The translations under genes were made by a program, and so were the position numbers. Below the pieces are notes generated by a model. The model was not told the origin of the DNA. It ran no database searches and saw only the letters and a list, made by a program, of their open reading frames with translations. A DNA stretch of 47,586 nt from an uncultured Alphaproteobacteria bacterium (GTDB lineage: Bacteria > Pseudomonadota > Alphaproteobacteria > CAAHEQ01 > UBA3637), in the NCBI GenBank assembly GCA_934216505.1, contig CAKQBW010000010.1, positions 1-47,586 of the forward strand, written 5' to 3'. Each line of letters starts with the position of its first letter. The stretch's first letter is position 1. Positions 31,710 through 39,702 of the stretch are shown here, one piece after another.

Positions 31710-32831
31710 ATGAAAAAAACAAATGAATCAGGTCGCAGTATGGTGGAAATGCTGGGCGTTTTGGCGATTATTGGGGTTTTAAGTGTGGGCGGTATAGTGG
31801 GCTATACCACGGCTATGAACAAACATCGGGCGAATCAGATTTTAAACGGGGCGTCAGTACGGGCAATCGTAGTTTCCACGCAAATTCAAAGAGGCTCTGC
31901 GGCCCCGACACTGGGCGAATTTACAGACGCAGACAATGCGGTTGGTGGCGCCACTTTTACAGGTTTAGCCACTTGGAATAAAGACACCGACAAACGCTTT
32001 AGTTTGACCCTAACAGGAGTATCAACAGAAATCTGCACCCAAATGAAAGCCATGAAAGGGGAAAATGGCATCATCAAAGCCATCGCCGATGATTGTACCA
32101 CGATTACCTATAATAACGATTTAACTGCAACGACTTTCATAACGGACAATAAGGATTCCACGAGTTGCGAAAGTGCGGGCGGGGCTTGGAACGAAGCAAC
32201 CAAGACCTGTGGGTGTCCAGGGCGCTATACAGGCTCTAATTGTGAAATCGCCCCTACCACCTGTCCTTCAGAAACAACTCCCACCGAAGGCGGAAAGTGC
32301 AAGTGGTGTACTGATGAGGGAGACTGTGTCGTCTGTGAGAAGGAAGAAGAAGTAAAATGTATTTATTATGGATGTACCTGTTATAACCCCAAGACACAGA
32401 ATGCAGAATGTGGTACCCACGAATGTATTGCTTGCAATAAAGGAGGAGAAAAGCCAGATGCTATTTGTGGTGGGGAAGGATCTTGTTATTGCTATAATAA
32501 GAACACACAAAATGCAAAATGTAACGACTATACCTGTGCTATTTGTGATAGCGCTACCTCTGATGCTATTTGTCCTGTAAGTAGTGGTGATTGTATCTGT
32601 TACAACAAAAACACACAGAATGCAGAATGTAGCGCCCTTACCTGTAAAACCTGTGAAATAAAGAGTGATACCCCTGATGTTATTTGTGTTGAATACGGTG
32701 ATTGTATCTGTTATAATAAGGACACACAGAATGTAACATGTAACTACCATACCTGTAAAGCTTGTGAAATAAAGAGTGCTACCCCTATCGCACGATGTGA
32801 TGATAATGGCTGTTCCTGTGTGGCAGAATAG
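31710..32831 (+). CDS. Pilin-like protein with Cys-rich tandem repeats
   Basis: A 373-residue protein. The N-terminus is a type IV pilin (class III) signal: ESGRSMVEMLGVLAIIGVLS, with cleavage expected after Gly8 and Glu at +5, then a hydrophobic helix. Residues about 45-150 resemble a minor pilin or pseudopilin globular part. From about 150 the protein is Cys-rich: an EGF-like CGCPGRYTGSNC, then four near-identical ~36-residue units with CYN-x-x-TQN-x-x-C, and a truncated fifth. The GAGGAGGAA RBS is strong. No prepilin peptidase, assembly ATPase or platform gene is in the window. It is probably displayed on a pilus or at the surface; its partner is unknown. Dense Cys content implies disulfides. 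Confidence 0.85.
   Translation: MKKTNESGRSMVEMLGVLAIIGVLSVGGIVGYTTAMNKHRANQILNGASVRAIVVSTQIQRGSAAPTLGEFTDADNAVGGATFTGLATWNKDTDKRFSLTLTGVSTEICTQMKAMKGENGIIKAIADDCTTITYNNDLTATTFITDNKDSTSCESAGGAWNEATKTCGCPGRYTGSNCEIAPTTCPSETTPTEGGKCKWCTDEGDCVVCEKEEEVKCIYYGCTCYNPKTQNAECGTHECIACNKGGEKPDAICGGEGSCYCYNKNTQNAKCNDYTCAICDSATSDAICPVSSGDCICYNKNTQNAECSALTCKTCEIKSDTPDVICVEYGDCICYNKDTQNVTCNYHTCKACEIKSATPIARCDDNGCSCVAE
32379..32816 (+). repeat. Tandem repeat inside the pilin-like gene (~108-111 bp units)
   Basis: Units begin at 32379, 32490, 32598 and 32709, with spacings of 111, 108 and 111 bp; the next related Cys codon is at 32817, 108 bp on. Each encodes CYN followed by a variable residue pair and TQN, then a CxxC-containing segment. 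In-frame units could expand or contract by recombination. Confidence 0.88.
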
Positions 32832-32856
32832 GGGGGAGGTTCTGTCGTTGGATTTT

Positions 32857-32885
32857 AAAAGGTTGGGTTTTCCCCAACCTTTTTT
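32857..32885 (+). terminator. Terminator of the pilin-like gene
   Basis: AAAAGGTTGGG (32857-32867) pairs with CCCAACCTTTT (32873-32883) over a 5-nt loop, with six T at the end. Confidence 0.93.
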
Positions 32886-32889
32886 GGTG

Positions 32890-32968
32890 GGTCCAACAGA
32901 TGCCCGACCCGATCGGGCATGACAGAGGAATACAGCCATTGTATGGATTCTTCACTTCGTTCAGAATA
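32890..32968. repeat. REP-like palindromic element
   Basis: ATGCCCGA (32900-32907) and TCGGGCAT (32913-32920) form an 8-bp inverted repeat around CCCGA. About 25 bp further on, GATTCTTCACTTCGTTCAG begins another imperfect palindrome. This pairing resembles dispersed intergenic repeats of many bacteria. Only one copy is in the window, so repeat status is inferred from form. Confidence 0.5.
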
Positions 32969-33021
32969 ATAGAGAGAAAGGGGGAAATAACACTAAAAAG
33001 GGAACAAAAAACAGGGCAACT

Positions 33022-33053
33022 AAAAGAAAAGGGAGGGCAAGCGCCCCCCCTCC
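33022..33053 (-). terminator. Terminator of leuS
   Basis: On the minus strand GGAGGG and CCCTCC form a GC-rich stem around GGGGCGCTTG, followed by CTTTTCTTTT. Confidence 0.75.
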
Positions 33054-33070
33054 TGTTTTCATCAAAAGCG

Positions 33071-35497
33071 TTAGGCTTTTATGACCAAATTTACTATTTT
33101 ACCCGGCACATAGATTTCTTTGACAATTTCCTTGCCTTGTAAAAAGTCTTTGATTTTTTCTTTAGCCATCGCAATCAGGGTGTCCTTATCAGTGTTCTTA
33201 GCCACCTCCAAAGTCCCACGCAACTTCCCATTGGTTTGAATCACGATTTTCATTTCGTCCCGCACCAAAGCCTGTTCATTCACAGTGGGCCATTGTTGGT
33301 TGAACACAGAATAAGTTTGTCCCAAACTTTCCCATAATTCTTCCCCTAAATGGGGCGCAAAAGGGCTCAACAAAATTGTGTAAGTTTTTAAACAATCTTG
33401 TAAAAAAGAAAGATTTACAGAACCATTTTCATATTCGGTCAAAGCATTTAAAAACTCCATCATTCGGGCCAAAGAAGTATTGAATTGCATGGCGTCCAAA
33501 TCCTTCGTTATCGCCTTAATAGTAGAATGACGCACAAAGTCCAATTCCTTTTCAGCCTTCGTCATTTCATGCGTGGTATCCGCCAAAGTCTTGGCTTTTT
33601 CAAAAACAGCCTCCACCCGCCGAATAAAGCGCACCATCGCCTCTAGGCCACTTTCACTCCACGGCCCACCGTCTGTATAGGAAAAAGCAAATTCCAAAAA
33701 CAAACGAAAAGCGTCAGAACCGTATTTTTCAATATAGTTATCAGGGTTGATGGTATTGCCTTTGGACTTACTCATCTTTTGCCCATCGGGCCCTAAAATC
33801 ATTCCTTGATGCACCAAACATTGGAAAGGCTCGTCAAAGTCCAAATAGCCCATATCCCGCAGTGCTTTAGTGAAAAAACGGGCATACAGCAAGTGCATTG
33901 TCGCATGTTCTTGGCCCCCAACATACATATCCACGGGCAACATCTTGTCTATCTTTTCACGATTAAAGACTTCTTTATCGTTTTTGTTATCTGGATAGCG
34001 CAGGAAGTACCAACTGGAATCCACAAAGGTATCCATGGTATCAGGATCCCGCTGGGCCTGTCCCCCACAGACAGGACATTTGACATTCATAAACTCGGCG
34101 CACCGCTTTAAAGGGCTTTCCCCGTCAGGACGAAATTCCACATCATAGGGGAGTTTCACGGGCAAATCTGATTCAGGCACAGGTACTGTCCCACAATGAG
34201 GACAATGGATCATCGGAATCGGTGCCCCCCAATACCGTTGCCGTGAAATCAACCAATCCCGCAAACGGAACATCGTGGTCAATTCCCCCTTGCCTGTTTG
34301 GGATAATTTTTCCACAATCGCAGGAATCGCTTGCTCTGTTGTCATCCCTGTAAATTCAGCACTATTGATCAATTTTCCATGCTCACAAAACGGCAATTTT
34401 TGTTCTTGTCCGTCTTTATCCACAATCACCCGTGTGATGGGCAAATTGTACTTGGTGGCAAAATCATAGTCCCGCTCATCATGGGCAGGAACAGCCATCA
34501 CAAAACCTGTGCCATAGGTCGCTATCACATAATCCGCCACCCATACAGGTACCTTTCGTCCATCTACTGGATTCGTGGCATAGGACCCCGTAAAAACGCC
34601 CGTCCGCTCACGGGATTCACTCATACGGTCAATCTCTTTCATCTTGGCGGTATTCGCCACATATTCTTCCACGGCTTGTTTATATTCAGGCTTTGTCAAG
34701 CCAGCCACCGCAGGGTGTTCTGGCGCAATCACGACATAGCTCAACCCATACAAGGTATCCGCACGGGTCGTAAAGGCTTTTAACCGAGTCCCATTATCAA
34801 TGTCAAAAGTAATTAACGCCCCATGCGATTTCCCAATCCAATTTTTTTGAATCTTCTTGGTTTTTTCGGGCCAATTCACTTTATCAATATCCCGCAAAAG
34901 TTCTTCGGCATACGCTGTAATCTTAAAGAACCACTGTTTCATTTTCTTTTGAATAACAGGGCTTTTACACCGTTCGCAACAGCCCTCAACAACTTGCTCA
35001 TTCGCCAACACCGTCTGACAACCAGGACACCAATTCACGGGGGCTTCTTTTTGATAAGCTAACCCTTTTTTATACAGTTGGATAAAAATCCATTGCGTCC
35101 ATTTGTAATATTCTTCATCACAGGTATTCAAAGTATGCGCCCAATCATAAGTCGCCCCCATCTCTGTCAATTGTTGGGTCATCTTTTTGATATTCGCCAA
35201 AGTGGAATCTTTGGGGTGTATTCCTGTTTTAATCGCATAGTTTTCAGCGGGCAACCCAAAGGCATCAAACCCCATCGGGTGAAACACATTAAAGCCTTGC
35301 ATCTTTTTAAAGCGGGCCCAAGTATCCACAGGCGCAAAATTGTACCAATGACCGCAGTGCAAATTTGCCCCCGAAGGATAGGAAAACATTTCCAAGCAAT
35401 AAAGTTTTTTCCCATGGGCATTTTCATCAAATTTATACAGATTTGTTTGCGCCCATTTTTGTTGCCATTTTTGGTCCGTTTGTTTTGAATATGCCAT
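33071..35497 (-). CDS. leuS: Leucyl-tRNA synthetase
   Basis: An 808-residue class I synthetase that charges tRNA-Leu. The HIGH-type motif is HCGH (residues 47-50) after FSYPSGANL. A zinc-binding module has CPGC and CERC near 155-180. The editing domain (about 220-400) includes TTRADTLYG and VPAHDERDYDFA. KMSKS lies near residue 573. The anticodon-binding and C-terminal domains follow. The start is ATG at 35497 after AAAGG; the ATG at 35512 lacks an RBS. At 808 residues it is shorter than E. coli LeuRS (860) and near Bacillus length. Confidence 0.98.
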   Translation of the reverse strand: MAYSKQTDQKWQQKWAQTNLYKFDENAHGKKLYCLEMFSYPSGANLHCGHWYNFAPVDTWARFKKMQGFNVFHPMGFDAFGLPAENYAIKTGIHPKDSTLANIKKMTQQLTEMGATYDWAHTLNTCDEEYYKWTQWIFIQLYKKGLAYQKEAPVNWCPGCQTVLANEQVVEGCCERCKSPVIQKKMKQWFFKITAYAEELLRDIDKVNWPEKTKKIQKNWIGKSHGALITFDIDNGTRLKAFTTRADTLYGLSYVVIAPEHPAVAGLTKPEYKQAVEEYVANTAKMKEIDRMSESRERTGVFTGSYATNPVDGRKVPVWVADYVIATYGTGFVMAVPAHDERDYDFATKYNLPITRVIVDKDGQEQKLPFCEHGKLINSAEFTGMTTEQAIPAIVEKLSQTGKGELTTMFRLRDWLISRQRYWGAPIPMIHCPHCGTVPVPESDLPVKLPYDVEFRPDGESPLKRCAEFMNVKCPVCGGQAQRDPDTMDTFVDSSWYFLRYPDNKNDKEVFNREKIDKMLPVDMYVGGQEHATMHLLYARFFTKALRDMGYLDFDEPFQCLVHQGMILGPDGQKMSKSKGNTINPDNYIEKYGSDAFRLFLEFAFSYTDGGPWSESGLEAMVRFIRRVEAVFEKAKTLADTTHEMTKAEKELDFVRHSTIKAITKDLDAMQFNTSLARMMEFLNALTEYENGSVNLSFLQDCLKTYTILLSPFAPHLGEELWESLGQTYSVFNQQWPTVNEQALVRDEMKIVIQTNGKLRGTLEVAKNTDKDTLIAMAKEKIKDFLQGKEIVKEIYVPGKIVNLVIKA

Positions 35498-35566
35498 CTG
35501 ATCGCCTTTCATTAAAAAATTAGTTCTATTTTATCAAATTTTTTTCAAAAAATCCACTTATTTTTC

Positions 35567-35595
35567 TTGACAATCTCTATTTTTTTGGCTAATTT
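35567..35595 (+). promoter_or_regulatory. Promoter of the EGF/lectin-like secreted protein gene
   Basis: Consensus TTGACA (35567-35572), 17-nt spacer, TAATTT (35590-35595). The TTG of the -35 also opens a frame extension of the gene, which is therefore not translated. Confidence 0.7.
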
Positions 35596-35614
35596 GGAAA
35601 AAGGAGGTTTATCA

Positions 35615-36628
35615 ATGAAAAATTCTTACCGTCATTTATTTTTATTCGGTGTTCTCTTATCAACTTGTTTGGTGTCTGTGGATGCTTTTGCTTTAGGGGG
35701 ATTAGGAATTGGCCATAAGAGCAAGGCCAAAGGAAGTAACGGCGTTTTAGCGATAGATGCTTGGCTTTGTGCCAACATGGATTGTGATAAATCCGATATT
35801 GGCTTGGTGGAAAAATGCGCCGAAAATGCGCACTTTGATTATGGAGAACGCTTATGTATCTGTGATGAAAATTACACAGGGGACGGCGTGAATTGTGTCT
35901 TAGATGAATCTTGTCAGAACTGCCCCACGGGGACCTATTGTCATCAAGGGGAATGCTATTGTTCGGGGACAAACAAACTCGCCTGTGGTCAAGACAACGG
36001 CACTCCTGTTTGCTGTGATAAAAACAGTGTTTGTTCCGTCAATAGTTTTGATTTGGCGACAGGGGTTTGTACGCCTAAGCCCGAAACAGCCGATTGTTTA
36101 ACCTCACAAAATTGTCCCGATGGTCAATACTGCGCTTTTGATTCAGAAACAGGCTCAACCAGTTCTTTTGAGAAAGGCCATTGTGCCGAAGTGGGTATTT
36201 TAGAAACCGAAAATTATACCTACAGCCTTGTCCCGATGGATTGGTACAGCGCCCGAAATTGGTGCCAAAAACAAGGTTTAAAAATGGTTGATATCAGTGC
36301 CTTGTCTTGCCCCAAAGCTAATATGACCAATTTAGGCTTTTCGGATTCAGCCTGCACTGTCCCCAGCGAATTACAGGATTTAACACAAACGAATTTTTGG
36401 TTATTAAATACGCCATCCTATATGGTGTGTGTGGATACCGATAAAGCAGAAGAAAATGTCTTTGATACCTGTGAAGAAGCCACAGGAAATACTCAAAAAA
36501 CAGTTGAATATCAAAGTGGATCGGCTTTGTTCTTCACAACGAAAGTAGGAACAACGCAACTGAACAGTGTGCATTGGTTAGACAAAAAATATAACTTTTT
36601 GGCCAACGCTTTATGTGCCAAAAACTAA
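35615..36628 (+). CDS. Secreted Cys-rich protein with EGF-like modules and C-type-lectin-like C-terminus
   Basis: A 337-residue exported protein starting at ATG 35615 behind AAAGGAGG. Signal peptide residues 1-26 (AFA-LGGL). EGF-like and other Cys modules run from about 40 to 190 (CICDENYTGDGVNC, CPTGTYCHQGECYC, CPDGQYCAF). The C-terminal ~140 residues carry PMDWYSARNWCQKQGLKMV and end in FLANALCAKN, matching the layout of the lectin-like end of the gene at 2-2929. It is probably a surface or secreted binding protein. Its stop codon overlaps that of the convergent lptG-like gene (4 bp). Confidence 0.8.
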   Translation: MKNSYRHLFLFGVLLSTCLVSVDAFALGGLGIGHKSKAKGSNGVLAIDAWLCANMDCDKSDIGLVEKCAENAHFDYGERLCICDENYTGDGVNCVLDESCQNCPTGTYCHQGECYCSGTNKLACGQDNGTPVCCDKNSVCSVNSFDLATGVCTPKPETADCLTSQNCPDGQYCAFDSETGSTSSFEKGHCAEVGILETENYTYSLVPMDWYSARNWCQKQGLKMVDISALSCPKANMTNLGFSDSACTVPSELQDLTQTNFWLLNTPSYMVCVDTDKAEENVFDTCEEATGNTQKTVEYQSGSALFFTTKVGTTQLNSVHWLDKKYNFLANALCAKN

Positions 36629-37725
36629 CCGTCTTCCCATTGCAGTAAGACAGAAATACATAAAGGAATACAGACCAACGAAGGCCCCCATGTGGATAAA
36701 AACAAGGGCAGGCTTTCGTTTTGTCCCAACACATTGGTAATTCTGGAAAAAAAGTAAAGCAAAAAGCCACCACTGATACACAATAAAATTTTAACAAACA
36801 CGCCACCTTGCCGATTACACGGGGGAAAAGTAAATAAAGACGCAATCAAAAACATCGCCACCAAAAACAAAGGATAGGCCGTCAATTCAAAAAAATAAAC
36901 CTCATGCGCACGGGCCGAAAATCCCGCCTGCTTTAAAAAGGAAATAAAATGAGGAAAACGCCAAAATGACATGGTCTGAGGGGCATCAAATTTTTCCAAC
37001 AATCTTTCCAAATTTAAATCCGTATCAAAAGTGAGACGGGGAACCTGTTGCAAAGTTTCGTTGGTGGGGTCAATCACATACGCTTTTTGCAAAACAATTT
37101 GTCCCGGATTCAACAAAGCCTCTTGACTTTCTATTTGCCGTTCGGACAGACCCGATTCATTCAAATCAAACAAAGACACATCTTCCAAATAAACCTGATC
37201 TGCCTCCTGTCGCACCCGAGAAGAACGAATCACCAAAGTCCCTTCGGGTTGATTTTCCCGCCACCAAAAACCACTTTCTGACCAAACAAAGGGCGTACTT
37301 TGCGTCATGCCCAACCGCTCTTCCAACCTTTCATAACGGCGGGCGGTGGTCGCAGCGATAGGACTGAAACAAAAAATATCAACAAGCCCAATAAAAAAAA
37401 CAAAGCCACACAAAGGAATCAAAACATCCCACACCGACTTTCCCACAGCCCGCATGATAATCAACTCTGAAGATTTATTAAACTTCAAGAAAAAAGCCAT
37501 CGCTGAAACCAAAATCACAAACGGCAAAATAATATGAACCATTTGGGGGGATTTCAAAACCGCCAAAGTCAAAACATTAAAGAAGGACACATTTTCCCGT
37601 TTGGAGGCGTTGCGCAACAATTCCACCATATCAAACAACATGATAATAGCGGTTAAACAAAATAACACTCCCAAAAAAATAAAGGCGAATTGTTTTAAAG
37701 AATAACGATTTAAAATTTGACGCAT
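36625..37725 (-). CDS. lptG: LPS export permease, LptF/LptG family (probably LptG)
   Basis: A 366-residue inner membrane protein. The start is ATG at 37725 (MRQILNRYSLKQF) after AGGAG; the longer frame to 37800 has no RBS. Membrane helices lie at about 12-35, 65-85 and 100-120, then a periplasmic beta-jellyroll region (about 130-270) and three C-terminal helices (about 280-365). This is the LptF/LptG layout, which with LptB2 extracts LPS from the inner membrane. The N-terminal RYSLKQF and SSELIIMRAVGKSVW match LptG better than LptF. lptF is not adjacent. It follows the macB permease gene by 52 nt. Confidence 0.9.
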   Translation of the reverse strand: MRQILNRYSLKQFAFIFLGVLFCLTAIIMLFDMVELLRNASKRENVSFFNVLTLAVLKSPQMVHIILPFVILVSAMAFFLKFNKSSELIIMRAVGKSVWDVLIPLCGFVFFIGLVDIFCFSPIAATTARRYERLEERLGMTQSTPFVWSESGFWWRENQPEGTLVIRSSRVRQEADQVYLEDVSLFDLNESGLSERQIESQEALLNPGQIVLQKAYVIDPTNETLQQVPRLTFDTDLNLERLLEKFDAPQTMSFWRFPHFISFLKQAGFSARAHEVYFFELTAYPLFLVAMFLIASLFTFPPCNRQGGVFVKILLCISGGFLLYFFSRITNVLGQNESLPLFLSTWGPSLVCIPLCISVLLQWEDG

Positions 37726-37777
37726 AGGAACTCCTGACAGAATCATTATAGCCAAACCAAAAAAAATGGCAAGAACT

Positions 37778-38995
37778 TTATTGATACCGCAGGGCTTCAA
37801 TCGGGTCTAATTTCATCGCCTTACGAGCTGGCATAACCCCCGAAATAATCCCCACCGCCACAGCCACGCTGGCCGAAATCACCACACTCCACATGGAAAT
37901 AGGCACCGAAATATCGTAAATCATTCCCCCAATTTGGGACAAGACAACGCCCAAAATCATCCCCACAAAACTGCCCATAAAAGAAATCAAAATAGATTCC
38001 ATCAAAAATTGCAACATAATCCATTTGTTGGGGGCCCCAAGGGCTTTACGGGTACCAATTTCACGGGTTCTTTCGGTAACAGAAACCAACATCATATTCA
38101 TAATCCCGATAGACCCCACCACCAAAGAAATAGAGGCAATCGCCGCCAACAGTACCGATAAAACAAATCCAATCTGACGCACTTTTTCAACCATCTCCGT
38201 CATCAAGTGCAATGAAAAATCATTGTCCGCCCCCTCTTTCAGTCTGTGGCGTGCCCGCAATTGAAATTCAATACGGCGCGACACAGATTCCATTTTGTCT
38301 TCACTGACCACCTTGACAAAGGAAATATCTGCATATTGAGGCCGATGCGACCCCCGCAACCGTTGGCGCACAGTGGTGGCCGGCATTAAAATGACATTAT
38401 CTTGGTCTTGCCCCATTAAATTATCGCCTTTGGATTTTAACACCCCAATCACCGTAAAGGGCTTTCCTTTTAACCTCAACGTTTTACCCAAAGGATTTTG
38501 CAACCCAAAAAGTTCATCAACCACCGTTTGACCAATTAAAATATACGGCTTACCCGATTTCACATCTTTTTCGGTAAAGGGCATACCGCTTTCAATTTCC
38601 CAATTGCCCACCTTTAAGTATTCAGGCGTTGTCCCATAAACACTCACCCCATAGTTATTATTGCCATACACCGCCTGAACAGCGGCATTCACCACATACG
38701 AAGCCGTTTCTACATCAGGTAAAGATCGTAAAGATTCCACATCTTCAAAACTGACCGTGGGGCGTCCCCGTCCGCCACGTACCCCACCACTGACCGTTTC
38801 GGCGGGGGCAATAATAATCAAGTTCGTCCCCATAGAATCAAAAGTTTTGGTAATTTGATTTTGAACAGTTTGTCCCGCTGCCACCATCAAAACAACCGCC
38901 GCCACCCCAATCACAATCCCCAACATCGTCAAAAAGGACCGCATTTTATAGGAAGAAATAGAAATCCATGCTTCACGCAAAATTTGATAAATCAT
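37778..38995 (-). CDS. macB: MacB-like ABC transporter permease (FtsX-type)
   Basis: A 405-residue permease with four membrane helices: one at the N-terminus (about 20-42, MLGIVIGVAAVVLM) and three at the C-terminus (about 275-400). A large periplasmic MacB domain lies between them. The C-terminal MLVSVTERTREIGTRKALGA and MPARKAMKLDPIEALRYQ are hallmark MacB/FtsX signatures. Type VII ABC transporters of this kind drive mechanotransmission to TolC rather than moving cargo through their own membrane domain. The ATPase is encoded separately upstream (4-bp ATGA overlap). Confidence 0.95.
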   Translation of the reverse strand: MIYQILREAWISISSYKMRSFLTMLGIVIGVAAVVLMVAAGQTVQNQITKTFDSMGTNLIIIAPAETVSGGVRGGRGRPTVSFEDVESLRSLPDVETASYVVNAAVQAVYGNNNYGVSVYGTTPEYLKVGNWEIESGMPFTEKDVKSGKPYILIGQTVVDELFGLQNPLGKTLRLKGKPFTVIGVLKSKGDNLMGQDQDNVILMPATTVRQRLRGSHRPQYADISFVKVVSEDKMESVSRRIEFQLRARHRLKEGADNDFSLHLMTEMVEKVRQIGFVLSVLLAAIASISLVVGSIGIMNMMLVSVTERTREIGTRKALGAPNKWIMLQFLMESILISFMGSFVGMILGVVLSQIGGMIYDISVPISMWSVVISASVAVAVGIISGVMPARKAMKLDPIEALRYQ

Positions 38996-39702
38996 GCTTT
39001 ATATCCCTCCCTGGGACCATCATAAGATATCTTTCCGTCCATAATAACAATCAACCGTTTGGAAAAATCCGCAATATCTTCTTCGTGGGTCACCAAAACA
39101 ATCGTGATCCCTTGACGATTTAATTCGGTAAATAAATCCATAATTTCAACAGAAGTGCGGGTATCCAAATTTCCCGTGGGTTCGTCCGCAAAAATAATCG
39201 CGGGATTATTCACCAAAGACCGTGCAATCGCCACCCGTTGTTGCATCCCCCCCGAAATCTGAGTCGGTAAGCGGTCGGCATACCCTTGCAATCCCACTGA
39301 ATCCAATAACTTCACCGCCCGTTCATAACGTTCTTTTTGCCCCACCCCTTGATAGATAAGAGGCAAAGACACATTATCAGCCAAAGTCCGTTTCATCATC
39401 AAATTAAAGTTTTGAAAAACAAAACCAATTCGCTTTCCCCGTACGACTGCCAACTGTGCATCTGAGGCCTCAGAAATATCTTGACCTTCCAAAAAATAAC
39501 GCCCTGTTGTGGGACGATCCAAGCACCCCAAAATGTTCATCAATGTAGATTTCCCTGACCCCGAATGCCCCATAATCGCCACAAATTCCCCTGATTGAAT
39601 GGAAAATTGGATATGCTTCAACACATCCTGTTTCGCTCCCCCTTCCATAAAATAGGTTTTGCATAAATCTTGGACCTGAATGACAGGATTATTTTGGGTC
39701 AT
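38992..39702 (-). CDS. MacB-like ABC transporter ATP-binding protein
   Basis: A 236-residue ATPase of the MacB/LolD group. Walker A GHSGSGKST near residue 45, Q-loop VFQNFNLM, signature ISGGMQQRVAIARSL, Walker B IIFADEPTGNLD, and switch VTHEEDIA are all present, so it should be active. It overlaps macA and the permease gene by 4 bp each, giving strict coupling. In E. coli the ATPase and permease are fused in one MacB chain; here they are split. Confidence 0.95.
   Translation of the reverse strand: MTQNNPVIQVQDLCKTYFMEGGAKQDVLKHIQFSIQSGEFVAIMGHSGSGKSTLMNILGCLDRPTTGRYFLEGQDISEASDAQLAVVRGKRIGFVFQNFNLMMKRTLADNVSLPLIYQGVGQKERYERAVKLLDSVGLQGYADRLPTQISGGMQQRVAIARSLVNNPAIIFADEPTGNLDTRTSVEIMDLFTELNRQGITIVLVTHEEDIADFSKRLIVIMDGKISYDGPREGYKA

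Noticed and set aside
32379..32816. CRISPR-like array
   Set aside because: Repeats are in-frame coding units of 108-111 bp without unique spacers.
32268..32939. 223-codon open frame antisense to the pilin-like gene
   Set aside because: It mirrors the repetitive Cys-codon sequence (few stops on the other strand); no start signal and no recognisable protein.
34331..34783. 150-codon plus-strand frame within leuS
   Set aside because: Antisense shadow of a strongly conserved gene; no RBS or recognisable domain.
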